DNA from: Brevibacterium epidermidis NBRC 14811
Lineage (GTDB): Bacteria > Actinomycetota > Actinomycetes > Actinomycetales > Brevibacteriaceae
Length of the DNA stretch: 64,000 nt
Assembly (NCBI RefSeq): GCF_001570805.1
Contig: NZ_BCSJ01000013.1
Coordinates: 248,001 to 312,000, forward strand
Reading direction: 5' to 3'
How positions within the stretch are numbered: the stretch's first letter is position 1; the number at the start of each line of letters is the position of its first letter. The notes under the pieces are model-generated. The model was given only the letters and a program-made list of their open reading frames with translations, had not been told where the DNA came from and searched no databases. Shown here piece after piece: positions 37,424 through 46,190 of the stretch. The position numbers and the translations under genes were made by a program.

Positions 37424-38467
37424 ATGTCCGAGTCCACTGATCACACGCCCAGCTACGTGACCGAAGGTGCGGAATTCAACCGCGATACGAACTACATCGA
37501 CGATCGCATCCTCAACGATCCGAACGCGCAGTGGCCCGTCGAACCGGGCAGGTATCGCCTCGTCGCCGCCCGCGCCTGCCCGTGGGCGAACCGGACGATC
37601 ATCGTCCGTCGCCTCCTCGGACTCGAGGACGTCATCTCCATCGGTCTGCCCGGTCCCACCCATGATGCGCGGTCGTGGACATTCGATCTCGACCCGGGCG
37701 GAGTGGATCCGGTGCTCGGCATCGAACGGCTGCAGCAGGCATTCTTCGCCCGGTACCCGGACTATCCGCGCGGAATCACCGTGCCGGCCGTCGTCGACGT
37801 GCCCACCGGCGTCGTAGTGACCAACGACTTCCCACAGATCACCGAGGACTTCTCCACCCAGTGGACCGAATTCCACCGTGAGGGTGCCCCGAATCTCTGG
37901 CCCGAGGAATCACGGGAGGAGATGGAGAAGGTAATGCGCCATATCTACACCGAGATCAACAACGGGGTCTACCGCTGTGGTTTCGCCGGCTCCCAGGACT
38001 CCTACGAAAAGGCCTTCGACCGCCTCTTCAACGCACTCGACATCATCGAGGACCGGCTCAGCCATTCGCGCTTCCTCATGGGTGAGACCATCACCGAGGC
38101 GGATGTGAGACTGTTCACGACCCTCGTTCGGTTCGATCCTGTCTACTTCGGCCACTTCAAGTGCAACCGTCAGCCGCTCACGGCCTTCGAGAACCTGTGG
38201 GGCTACGCCCGCGACCTGTACCAGACGCCGGGTTTCGGAGACACGGTCGACTTCGAGCAGATCAAACAGCACTACTACATCGTCCACCAGGACGTGAACC
38301 CGACGCAGATCGTGCCCAAGGGCCCGGATCTATCGGGCTGGCTGAGCGATCACGGTCGCGACAGCAAGTTCGGCGGATCGCCTTTCGGCGACGGGACGGC
38401 ACCCGGACCGGTCAAGCCCGGCGAAGAGGTCGCACCCGCCCACACGGCATCCGCTTGGGTGAGCTGA
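37424..38467 (+). CDS. Glutathionyl-hydroquinone-reductase-type (Xi class) GST
   Basis: The 347-residue protein has the Xi-class pattern: N-terminal thioredoxin-like domain with catalytic C52 in ACPWANR, then HDARSWTF and FPQITEDFS. An all-helical C-terminal domain has the LSHSRFLMGETITEADVRLFTTLVRFD signature (split here only for description). Classic enzymes reduce glutathionyl-hydroquinones with glutathione. Actinobacteria of this kind use mycothiol, so the thiol here is probably different. ATG 37424 has GGAGG nine bases upstream; a longer frame to 37334 has no such site. Confidence 0.86.
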   Translation: MSESTDHTPSYVTEGAEFNRDTNYIDDRILNDPNAQWPVEPGRYRLVAARACPWANRTIIVRRLLGLEDVISIGLPGPTHDARSWTFDLDPGGVDPVLGIERLQQAFFARYPDYPRGITVPAVVDVPTGVVVTNDFPQITEDFSTQWTEFHREGAPNLWPEESREEMEKVMRHIYTEINNGVYRCGFAGSQDSYEKAFDRLFNALDIIEDRLSHSRFLMGETITEADVRLFTTLVRFDPVYFGHFKCNRQPLTAFENLWGYARDLYQTPGFGDTVDFEQIKQHYYIVHQDVNPTQIVPKGPDLSGWLSDHGRDSKFGGSPFGDGTAPGPVKPGEEVAPAHTASAWVS

Positions 38468-38473
38468 TGCGAG

Positions 38474-38489
38474 GCTGAGCCGCCTCAGC
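38474..38489. terminator. Small hairpin between the convergent GST-like and DedA genes
   Basis: GCTGAG-CCGC-CTCAGC fills most of the 23-base gap between two stop codons. Confidence 0.4.
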
Positions 38490-38490
38490 G

Positions 38491-39291
38491 TCAGGAGTCG
38501 AACTGTCCGGGCTTGATGTGATCGTCTTCGGTCGTGTCGAGCCCGGCGGCTTTCTTCCGTCGCTGTTTGCGGACCTTGAGAACGATCCACACGATGACGA
38601 AGATGACCACGGCGACGATGACGAGGTTCTGGAAGTAACCGGCGTACGTCTCGACGACCGACCAGTTCTCACCGAGGGTGAAGCCCGCGACGATGAGGAT
38701 CGTGTTCCAGATCGCGCTGCCGGACGTCGTCAGCAGCAGGAATTTGACCAGTCGCATATCCCGCATGCCCGCGGGGATGGAGATGAGGGACCGGAAAATC
38801 GGGATCATCCGCCCGAAGAACACGGCTTTGTCCCCGTGCTTGTCGAACCAGGCGACGGTATTGTGCACATCATCGACGTCGACCAGCGGCATCTTCACCG
38901 CGATGCGGGCGATGCGTTCGATGCCGATCCACTTGCCCAGAGCCCACAGCAGGACTGCGCCGACGACTGATCCGATCGTGGCGAAGACGATCGCAACCAC
39001 GATGTTCATCTGCCCTTGGCTCGAGGTGAATCCGGCCAGTGGCAGGACGAGTTCGCTGGGGATCGGCGGGAAGATGTTGTCGAGGAAGACCATGAATCCG
39101 ACACCGGCCGGCCCCAGGGTCTCCATGATCGTCACGGTCCAGGCCGAGAATCCGCTGAGGCTGTCAGCCGCACTGCCGCCGGCTGCGAGCACATCGGCGG
39201 GGACTCCCCCAGTGGGCAGACCGGCTGAGAGGCTGTCGGCGGCAGCGGGGGCGAAATCGTCGGCGAGAGCGTACGAATCAGTGATCGGCAT
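38491..39291 (-). CDS. DedA-family membrane protein
   Basis: The 266-residue protein has a ~45-residue Ala/Ser-rich N-terminus, then the DedA/SNARE-associated core. The core shows FLDNIFPPIPSELVLPLAGF (~75-94), helices around 100-125, GRMIPIFRSLISIPAGM (~165-181, the family motif) and two C-terminal helices, ending in a basic tail. DedA proteins are linked to lipid flipping and proton-motive-force upkeep. ATG 39291 is 7 bases from a TAGACT box; a TTG six bases upstream would be too near that box. Confidence 0.87.
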   Translation of the reverse strand: MPITDSYALADDFAPAAADSLSAGLPTGGVPADVLAAGGSAADSLSGFSAWTVTIMETLGPAGVGFMVFLDNIFPPIPSELVLPLAGFTSSQGQMNIVVAIVFATIGSVVGAVLLWALGKWIGIERIARIAVKMPLVDVDDVHNTVAWFDKHGDKAVFFGRMIPIFRSLISIPAGMRDMRLVKFLLLTTSGSAIWNTILIVAGFTLGENWSVVETYAGYFQNLVIVAVVIFVIVWIVLKVRKQRRKKAAGLDTTEDDHIKPGQFDS

Positions 39292-39298
39292 GGTCAAA

Positions 39299-39304
39299 AG
39301 TCTA
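39299..39304 (-). promoter_or_regulatory. -10 box TAGACT for the DedA gene (leaderless)
   Basis: On the minus strand TAGACT ends 7 bases before the ATG at 39291. Forty-odd bases away, TAGTGT at 39347-39352 serves the divergent gene at 39418. Confidence 0.6.
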
Positions 39305-39417
39305 GATAAGGGCGCGGCCTGCCGCTCACAGTACGCTCACAGCGGCTAGTGTGGAAACGAACACCTCAGACCGGAAAACGAACGCACCTTGCGGATACGC
39401 ATCGAAGGAGCACTCAC

Positions 39418-40455
39418 GTGGCACCTGCCAAAGTACTGGCCTCGCGCAACACCGTCGCTGAGGTCGGACACAATGCCGTCAACAGACCCGGGCCCGCCCA
39501 CCTTATGCGCGCAGTCCAGCGTTTCGGACAGCGTCTGGGCAATCAGTTCGGTGCCGCGATCACTTACTTCCTTGTTCTCGCGGTCATGCCCATCGCCATG
39601 GTCAGCCTCGCGAGCATCGGCTTCGTCCTCGACGTCGCCCGCCCCGAGCTTCTACCCGAGGTTACGGAACAGATCGAGGCGTTCACAGCCGGCAACGAGT
39701 CGCTGACGAAAACACTCGAGGGCTACCTCCTCGACTGGCAGGCAGTCGGAATCATCGGTATTCTCACCGGTCTCTACACCGGTCAGGGATTCATCGGCAA
39801 CCTCGGTGCCGCGGTGCGCGCACAGCTGCACGATGACTTCGACGATGCCGTGCCGGAGAAATCCTTCGTCGCCAAGGTCCTCGGCAATGTCGTCACCCTC
39901 ATCGGCCTCATCATCGGTCTTCTGCTGGCCGTGGCACTCACCGTCGTCGGCACCGGCCTGCGGTCGATGATCGCCGATCTGCTCGGACTCTCCGGATTCG
40001 CCGCGAGCCTGCTGTTCATCGTTCCGGTCATCCTCACTTTCGGAGCCGCCTGGATGATCTTCTGGTTCCTGTTCACGATGTTGCCGGAGAAGCCGGTGGA
40101 CAAACAGGCGAAGAACCGCGGCTCCCTCATCGGCGCGACCGCGTTCCTCATTCTCATCAACTTCTCCACGGTGCTCGTCAATCTCTTCTCCGGGAACAAG
40201 GCCGCCGGCGTGTTCGGATCGATCATCGCGATCATGCTCACGCTCAACGTCTTCGCCCGCATCATCCTGTTCATCGCCGCTTGGATCGGCACGGCGAAGC
40301 CTCCGCGGCCGCGTGAGGAGGAGCCGGAATATCGTTTCGTCGAACCGAAGGTGCAGGCGCAGAGCCTCGGCGCACTCATCACCGGTGCGGGAATCGTGGC
40401 GCTGACTCTGCTCGGCTTCAAGCGGTTCGAGGAACGCCAGTCCGATCGCGAATAG
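39418..40455 (+). CDS. YihY/BrkB-family membrane protein
   Basis: The 345-residue protein starts at GTG 39418 with GAAGGAG (39404-39410) upstream. After a ~25-residue polar start it has six membrane segments of the BrkB/YihY type, with ITYFLVLAVMPIAMV (~42-56), a loop YTGQGFIGNLGAAV, and further helices to ~300. A hydrophilic stretch and one more C-terminal helix (~318-338) follow. Family function is not settled; older 'virulence factor BrkB' labels are historical. Confidence 0.85.
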   Translation: MAPAKVLASRNTVAEVGHNAVNRPGPAHLMRAVQRFGQRLGNQFGAAITYFLVLAVMPIAMVSLASIGFVLDVARPELLPEVTEQIEAFTAGNESLTKTLEGYLLDWQAVGIIGILTGLYTGQGFIGNLGAAVRAQLHDDFDDAVPEKSFVAKVLGNVVTLIGLIIGLLLAVALTVVGTGLRSMIADLLGLSGFAASLLFIVPVILTFGAAWMIFWFLFTMLPEKPVDKQAKNRGSLIGATAFLILINFSTVLVNLFSGNKAAGVFGSIIAIMLTLNVFARIILFIAAWIGTAKPPRPREEEPEYRFVEPKVQAQSLGALITGAGIVALTLLGFKRFEERQSDRE

Positions 40456-40510
40456 GCGAGACGGTAGACTGTTGGCGCATCCGTTATAACTGACCGAGGG
40501 GACACGACCT

Positions 40511-41938
40511 TTGACTGACGCTACGACTGCTCGCCTGGACGATTGGGCGAAGAAGCAGACTGCCGCCGAAGAACTCATTCCGCTAGTCGGACGCCTGTAC
40601 CGTGAGAACGACGTTCTGCTGACCCTGTTCGGACGGTCGCTGCTGAACAAGTCGGTGACCGGCATGATCAAGGCTCACCGCTACGCTCGCCACTTCCTCG
40701 GCGAAGAGCTCGACATCCAGATCACCCACCGCATCGTCAAAGCACTGTCGGGACTCAACCTGGCTCCGGCTCGCATCGATCTGGGCCGCCTCATCGAGAA
40801 GCTCGATGATCCGAACGCCGATGTCGACGCCTTCCTCGCCGCCGAGCTCGCCGGGGTCGTCGAATCGCAGTCAGGCAAGGGCGAGACCCGCGACGTCGTG
40901 CTCTACGGCTTCGGTCGCATCGGTCGTCTGCTCGCCCGCATCCTCATCGACCGTGCCGGCGGCACCGGTATGCGTCTGCGTGCGATCGTCGTGCGCCGCA
41001 ACGGGGACAGCGACATCGTCAAGCGCGCTTCCCTGCTGCGCCGCGATTCGGTGCACGGAGCCTTCGACGGCAGCATCGTCGTCGACGAAGAGAACAACAC
41101 CATCCAGGCCAACGGCACCCTCATCCAGGTCATCTACTCGAATGACCCCTCCGAGGTCGACTACACCGCTTACGGAATCAACGACGCCATCATCGTCGAC
41201 AACACCGGAAAGTGGCGTGACGAAGAGGGCCTGTCCAAGCACCTCGCCTGCCCCGGTGCTTCGAAGGTCCTGCTCACGGCTCCCGGCAAGGGCGATGTCA
41301 AGAACATCGTCTTCGGAGTCAACGACGACGCGATCCTCGACTCGGACAACATCGTCTCGGCCGCATCGTGCACGACGAACGCGATCACCCCGGTGCTCAA
41401 GGCAATCAACGACAAGTTCGGTGTCCGCAACGGCCACGTCGAGACGGTCCACTCGTTCACCAACGACCAGAACCTCATCGACAACTTCCACAAGGGCTCC
41501 CGCCGCGGCCGTGCAGCCGGGCTGAACATGGTCCTGACCGAGACCGGTGCCGCCAAGGCTGTGGCCAAGGCTCTGCCGGAGCTGGCCGGGAAGCTCTCGG
41601 GCAATGCGATCCGCGTGCCCACCCCGAACGTGTCGATGGCGATCCTCAACCTCAACCTGGACAAGGCCACCACCGTCGACGAGCTCAACACCTACCTGCG
41701 TGAGGTGTCGATGCATTCGCCGCTGCGCAACCAGGTCGACTACGTCACCTCCCCCGAGCTCGTGTCCACCGACCTCGTCGGCTCCAAGCGTGCCGGTGTC
41801 GTCGACGGTCTGGCCACGATCGTCGATGAGGACCGTGTCGTCGTCTACGTCTGGTACGACAACGAATTCGGCTACTCCTGCCAGGTCGTGCGCTGCGTGG
41901 CCAAGATGGCCGACGTCGACGTCCCGGCCTTTCCCTGA
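40511..41938 (+). CDS. gap: Glyceraldehyde-3-phosphate dehydrogenase with N-terminal extension (GapB type)
   Basis: The 475-residue protein has a ~128-residue helical N-terminal extension before the Rossmann motif GFGRIGR (133-139). The catalytic Cys is C287 in SCTTNA, and the His motif reads HSFTNDQ. The long form matches the ~480-residue GapB of corynebacteria, which favours the gluconeogenic direction and NADP; cofactor here is inferred. The start is TTG with GAGGGG ~10 bases upstream. Canonical ~335-residue gap with pgk and tpi is not in the window. Confidence 0.9.
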   Translation: MTDATTARLDDWAKKQTAAEELIPLVGRLYRENDVLLTLFGRSLLNKSVTGMIKAHRYARHFLGEELDIQITHRIVKALSGLNLAPARIDLGRLIEKLDDPNADVDAFLAAELAGVVESQSGKGETRDVVLYGFGRIGRLLARILIDRAGGTGMRLRAIVVRRNGDSDIVKRASLLRRDSVHGAFDGSIVVDEENNTIQANGTLIQVIYSNDPSEVDYTAYGINDAIIVDNTGKWRDEEGLSKHLACPGASKVLLTAPGKGDVKNIVFGVNDDAILDSDNIVSAASCTTNAITPVLKAINDKFGVRNGHVETVHSFTNDQNLIDNFHKGSRRGRAAGLNMVLTETGAAKAVAKALPELAGKLSGNAIRVPTPNVSMAILNLNLDKATTVDELNTYLREVSMHSPLRNQVDYVTSPELVSTDLVGSKRAGVVDGLATIVDEDRVVVYVWYDNEFGYSCQVVRCVAKMADVDVPAFP

Positions 41939-41940
41939 TA

Positions 41941-41952
41941 TCGCCGAGGCGG
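41941..41952 (+). repeat. Intergenic copy of the TCGCCGAGGCGG motif
   Basis: The exact 12-mer starts 3 bases after the gap stop codon, outside any gene. Confidence 0.85.
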
Positions 41953-41996
41953 CTCACCCGACCGTTGAGATGAGCGGTCGGTGACCGGCTGAGTTA

Positions 41997-42026
41997 GGCG
42001 CCCGGAGTCCTTTGACTCCGGGCGCC
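41997..42026. terminator. Terminator between gap and the convergent membrane-protein gene
   Basis: GGCGCCCGGAGTC and its complement form a perfect 13-bp stem with loop CTTT, followed by TTCGTCATTCATT on the plus strand. Confidence 0.85.
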
Positions 42027-42080
42027 TTCGTCATTCATTGCTGCACTGCACTCGCCTCCCCCGCCAGCGAAAGCTTTCAG

Positions 42081-42671
42081 TTACTCCGCCGCGGCGTCGG
42101 ACTCCATGGCTTCGTGCAGCCAGATCGGGGTGAAGGTCGCGAACCGGGCAGAGAGATCATCGTCGCTGTCGAGGATGACGGCGAGTCGGTCGTCGGCGTT
42201 CGCCAGTTCATTCGCCCAGATCGGTCCGAGGCAGGCCAGCAGCAGGCACGCAAGCACGATGGCACCAGCCAGGATCGGAGTCTGACCCCACAGCAGTGTG
42301 CCGAACAGGATCCCGACGATGGCGAAGCCCACAGCCACTGCGAGACCGGCATTCCGTGTCCGCGGCGCTTTTGCCCGAGCCGGTCTTGTAGCCGCGATCG
42401 AGTCGAGCACGTCCCGGTTGATCCGCGTCCACGCGATGATCGCACCGAGTGCGCAGACCATGCCGATCATGATGAGGCTGAAAGCCGAGAACAGCAGCAC
42501 CGCGTCGATGTGATCGCCTTGGGCTTGGACGGCGGCCCCGAGGCCGGCCACGAGCATCGCCAATGCGAGCACCAGCATGCTCAGCAGACGGGCGCGGCGC
42601 ACGGCGATGAGCTCGGCGATCACCCTGGCCAGGAACGCCCGCTGTGCCGCGGGATCGTCGGCCTGGCTCAA
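42081..42671 (-). CDS. Four-helix membrane protein, unrecognised
   Basis: The 196-residue protein has membrane segments at about 30-52, 60-84, 105-125 and 130-148, and an acidic C-terminus. No domain is recognised. The best start is a TTG at 42671 whose last bases overlap the stop of the upstream dehydrogenase (TTGA), consistent with an operon. It is the last gene of the tetR-MFS-dehydrogenase string. Confidence 0.65.
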   Translation of the reverse strand: MSQADDPAAQRAFLARVIAELIAVRRARLLSMLVLALAMLVAGLGAAVQAQGDHIDAVLLFSAFSLIMIGMVCALGAIIAWTRINRDVLDSIAATRPARAKAPRTRNAGLAVAVGFAIVGILFGTLLWGQTPILAGAIVLACLLLACLGPIWANELANADDRLAVILDSDDDLSARFATFTPIWLHEAMESDAAAE

Positions 42672-43633
42672 CGTACGTACCCGAGTTTCTTGTCCACGGT
42701 GTGCGGGAACTGCTCCCCGGCCAGATACTGTTCGAACAGGCGATGGAACTGCTCGGCCAGTCGCATCCTCCACCCGTCGGTGTCTCCACTCATATGCGGG
42801 GTGATGATGACATTGTCCATCGACCACAGAGGATGGCCCGCGGGCAGCGGCTCCTCGTCGAAGACGTCGAGCCCGGCCCCGGCGATCTGCCCCGCGCGCA
42901 GGGCGGTGACGAGGGCGTCGGTGTCCACGGTGTCGCCTCGTCCGACGTTGATGAACACAGCGGAGTCGTCCATGGCGGCGAACGCCTCGGCGCCGATGAG
43001 CCTTTCGGTTTTCTCCGTCAGCGGCGCGATATCGATGACCCAGTCGAAGCCGGCCGCATGCTCGGGCAGGGTTGCGGAGTCGATGACCTCACCGAAGTCG
43101 GCGTCGCCGCTGCGGGCGCGCGATCCCGCACCGGTGACCTCGATGTCGACGGCTCGCAGCAGACGTGCAATGCCTCGGCCGATCGCGCCGGTGCCGACGA
43201 TGAGCGCCTTGGTGCCGGCGATATCACGGGTCGACCGACGATTCCACTTCCCCTCGGCCTGATCGGCGAGAGAACCGATCGAGTTCTTCGCGTGCATGAG
43301 GACGTAGTTCAGGACGAACTCGGCGATCGGGCGGTCGAAGATCCCCCGCGCGTTCGTCACCGTCACCGGTGAGTCGACGAGTTCATCGAAAAGGAGCGAG
43401 TCGACACCGGCTGCTGCGGCGTGGACCCACCTGAGCCGGTCGGCGCTGCCGTAGACATCCTTGAGCGCTGTGGAGAAGAAATCCCACATCAGCAGCACAT
43501 CGGTGCCGGGCAGCGCCTGGGACAGGGTCGACGCTTCGGCGACGCGCAGTTCGATCCCGTCCCGCTCCCCCAGATCAGTGATCAGTGACGGGATCTCGGT
43601 CCCGGGTGAGTTGAGTATGGTCAGTACCGTCAT
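42668..43633 (-). CDS. D-2-hydroxyacid dehydrogenase family protein
   Basis: The 321-residue NAD(P)-dependent enzyme has the nucleotide motif GTGAIG at 147-152, INVGRGDTVD with the substrate-binding Arg (~233), the acid in DVFDEEPL, and ITPHMSG with the catalytic His (~283). It reduces or oxidises a 2-keto/2-hydroxy acid of unknown identity. The ATG at 43633 lies 59 bases inside the 3' end of the MFS gene; the N-terminus LTILNSPG looks natural, so the overlap is probably real. Confidence 0.85.
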   Translation of the reverse strand: MTVLTILNSPGTEIPSLITDLGERDGIELRVAEASTLSQALPGTDVLLMWDFFSTALKDVYGSADRLRWVHAAAAGVDSLLFDELVDSPVTVTNARGIFDRPIAEFVLNYVLMHAKNSIGSLADQAEGKWNRRSTRDIAGTKALIVGTGAIGRGIARLLRAVDIEVTGAGSRARSGDADFGEVIDSATLPEHAAGFDWVIDIAPLTEKTERLIGAEAFAAMDDSAVFINVGRGDTVDTDALVTALRAGQIAGAGLDVFDEEPLPAGHPLWSMDNVIITPHMSGDTDGWRMRLAEQFHRLFEQYLAGEQFPHTVDKKLGYVR

Positions 43634-45386
43634 TCCTCGGCTCCTCCGACAGTGGGCTTTCTGCCACACTAACCGATGATGCCTCGGCGGGGGTGGAAAC
43701 CGACGCAGGCGCGATCACCGCGTTCTCTGCTCCGACGTCGAGGTTCTCCCGCTTCGCCGGTTCGTTCTTCAGCGTCTGCGCCAGCGGAGTGTTGGGCAGG
43801 AAGCAGAGGAAGACGAATCCGAGCACGGCCAGCGGAGCCACCCACAGGAACAGTGGCACAAGCGCGTCGTTGTAGGACGTGATGATGAGCGAATGGAACG
43901 GCTCCGGCAGCTTCGACACGATCTCCGGAGTCAGCCCCGTCGAGGAGATCTTGGGCATGTGACCGTGTGGGGCCGCCTTCGCGATCTCTGTGATTCCGGA
44001 CTTGATGTTGTCCATGAGTCGCTGAGTGAACACGGAACCGATGAACGCCATACCGAGGGTGGCGCCGACCTGGCGGAAGTAGTTGTTCGAGGCGGTCGCG
44101 GTGCCGACCATGGACACCGGGAAGGCGTTCTGGACGACGAGGACGAGAGTCTGCATGCTCAGACCCAGTCCGAGTCCGAGCAGCGCCAGGCAGCCGATGG
44201 TCTCCCAGGCCGAGCTCTCCGCCTTCAGCTGGGAGAGCAGGACGAGCGAGGCGGCCATGATGAGGATGCCGGACAGTGGGTACTTTTTGTACTTGCCGGT
44301 GCGGGAGACGATGAATCCGACGAGCGTCGAGGACACGAGCATCGTGCCCATCATCGGTACCATCATCAGGCCCGCGACGGTGGCGTCGATGCCGTGGACC
44401 ATCTGCAGGTAGGTCGGCATATAGGAGAGCACACCGAACATGCCGATGCCGACGAAGAGACCGGCGATCGTGCACAGCAGGAAGTCGCGGTTGGCGAAAA
44501 GGTGCATCGGGATGACCGGTTCACTGACCTTGAGCTCGACGAACACGAAGGCGACTGCGGCGACGATTCCGGTGATGATGAGTCCGTTGATCTGCCAGGA
44601 TCCCCATTCGAAGTCGTGTCCGCCCCAGGCGGAGGTGAGCACGATGCAGGAGGTGACGATGGAGATGAGCGCCATGCCGATGACGTCGATCTTCGGGCGC
44701 GGTCCGCTGCCCCTGGTGTGCTTGGGCACCTTGAGGAACACAGCGGCGGCGATGAGGGCGATGATGCCCAGCGGGAAGTTGATGGCGAAGGCCCAGCGCC
44801 AGCCGGGGCCTTCGGTCAGCCAGCCGCCGATGAGCGGTCCGGCCACGGACGACACGGCGAAGGCCGAGCCCATGATGCCCATGTATTTGCCACGTTCGCG
44901 AGCGGGGACGACGGAGGCGATGATCGACTGCGAGAGGATCATCATTCCGCCGCCGCCGATGCCCTGGAGCACGCGGCCGAAGATCAGCGTCGACATCTCG
45001 TTCGCGATGAGGGCGAAGACCGAGCCCAGCAGGAAGCAGCAGATGGCGAACATGAACAGCGGTTTGCGTCCGAACAGGTCACCGACCTTGCCGTAGACGG
45101 GCATCATGATCGTCGAGGCGAGCATGAATGCGGTTGAGACCCACAGCATCTGGTCGACGCCGTCGAGTTCGCCGACGATGGTCGGCAGCGCTGTGGCCAG
45201 CACCGTCTGGTTGAGCGAGAACATGAACATCGCGATCATCAGGCCCACGAAGAGCAGAATGATCGCCGAGGTGGTCATCGGCGCGGTCTGTTCGTCGGGT
45301 CCCGCGGTTGCGGAGTTCTTCGAGGTGGTTGCAGGCATTGTTGTCACATCTGTTTCGTGGTTGCTTCTCATCACAGCTTTCGTCAT
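43575..45386 (-). CDS. MFS drug transporter, DHA2 (EmrB/QacA) type
   Basis: The 603-residue protein has ~14 membrane helices. Motif A reads GKVGDLFGRKP, motif C-like SSVAGPLIGGW, and motif D1 LNQTVLATALPTIV near the first helix marks the DHA2 antiporters. Such proteins export drugs or dyes with the proton gradient. The ATG overlaps the stop of tetR (ATGA), so regulator and pump are one unit. The last ~60 residues are a polar tail that overlaps the next gene. Confidence 0.9.
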   Translation of the reverse strand: MTKAVMRSNHETDVTTMPATTSKNSATAGPDEQTAPMTTSAIILLFVGLMIAMFMFSLNQTVLATALPTIVGELDGVDQMLWVSTAFMLASTIMMPVYGKVGDLFGRKPLFMFAICCFLLGSVFALIANEMSTLIFGRVLQGIGGGGMMILSQSIIASVVPARERGKYMGIMGSAFAVSSVAGPLIGGWLTEGPGWRWAFAINFPLGIIALIAAAVFLKVPKHTRGSGPRPKIDVIGMALISIVTSCIVLTSAWGGHDFEWGSWQINGLIITGIVAAVAFVFVELKVSEPVIPMHLFANRDFLLCTIAGLFVGIGMFGVLSYMPTYLQMVHGIDATVAGLMMVPMMGTMLVSSTLVGFIVSRTGKYKKYPLSGILIMAASLVLLSQLKAESSAWETIGCLALLGLGLGLSMQTLVLVVQNAFPVSMVGTATASNNYFRQVGATLGMAFIGSVFTQRLMDNIKSGITEIAKAAPHGHMPKISSTGLTPEIVSKLPEPFHSLIITSYNDALVPLFLWVAPLAVLGFVFLCFLPNTPLAQTLKNEPAKRENLDVGAENAVIAPASVSTPAEASSVSVAESPLSEEPRNDGTDHTQLTRDRDPVTDH

Positions 45387-46027
45387 TGCAGTCGGTCCAA
45401 TACCTTGCGGAACAGGCTCACGGAGTCTTCGAAGATCGCTTTGGTTCCACCTTTGTGCTCGACCGAATCCGGATTGGCTTTGATCGCCTGTCCCGCATGG
45501 CTGAGCGGGACGCGGCAGAGTTGGGTGAGCATGCGCGCGCTGCGCCAGGCGGAGTCCTCGGAGGAGAACTCCTGGCCGAGGTAACGCAGTCGGTCGAGCA
45601 CGTGGCCAGTGACGATCTCTTCGAGTTCTTCTGCCCGGTCGAAGCTCTTGCTCACGATTTCCGGGTACAGGGCGAAGAGGCGGCGGCGCCGTACCGGAAG
45701 TTTGGGATCGACGGAGCCGACGAGCAGTGCTTCGCGGACGAAGCGAGCGGTGTCTTCGGCCAGAGTGTCGAGTCCGGCCGGGCTGTGGACGTAGTCGAAG
45801 GCAAGGCCTTCGTCGACGCTGACCTCGGGTCCGAGGCCGACGATCGCGTCCTCTTTCGTCTCGAAGTAGTTGAAGAAGGTACGCGTGGACACGCCGGCGT
45901 CTGCGGCGATGTTCGCCACGGTGGCGCAGGCCAGGCCGTCTTCGAGGACGCGGGTGATCGCGGCCTCATGGAGGGCGTTGCGGGTCAGCCGCGCTTTCTT
46001 CGAGCGCAGGGTTTCTTCAACGGGCAT
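45383..46027 (-). CDS. TetR-family regulator
   Basis: The 214-residue repressor has a TetR helix-turn-helix (~14-58) ending STRTFFNYFETKEDAI, and a ligand-binding C-terminal domain. ATG 46027 is chosen because it starts just before the DNA-binding domain; an open extension upstream would run through likely operators. It sits first in the MFS operon and probably represses it. Confidence 0.88.
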   Translation of the reverse strand: MPVEETLRSKKARLTRNALHEAAITRVLEDGLACATVANIAADAGVSTRTFFNYFETKEDAIVGLGPEVSVDEGLAFDYVHSPAGLDTLAEDTARFVREALLVGSVDPKLPVRRRRLFALYPEIVSKSFDRAEELEEIVTGHVLDRLRYLGQEFSSEDSAWRSARMLTQLCRVPLSHAGQAIKANPDSVEHKGGTKAIFEDSVSLFRKVLDRLQ

Positions 46028-46036
46028 AAGTACATT

Positions 46037-46100
46037 TTGCACCACATGCAAACTTTCACCAACTGCAAATCTGCAATTGTGCACTATTTCACTGTGTGCA
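46037..46100. promoter_or_regulatory. Cluster of TGCA sites upstream of tetR, probable operators
   Basis: TTGCA-CCACA-TGCAA at 46037-46051 is a perfect inverted repeat. TGCA recurs at 46064, 46072, 46080 and 46097 in an AT-rich patch. This is the only control region for the tetR-MFS unit. Confidence 0.55.
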
Positions 46101-46190
46101 GAGTTTCACGGAGCGCAGTGAGCCCGTTGAGTCTGGTGCTTCGATGAGTGCAGTGACGTGGATTGAGCAGTGTGCTGGTGCCGTCTCAGC

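Noticed and set aside
43893..45137. A 414-codon His/Asp-rich open frame antisense to the MFS gene
   Set aside because: The composition comes from the complement of hydrophobic codons; it has no start signal or domain.
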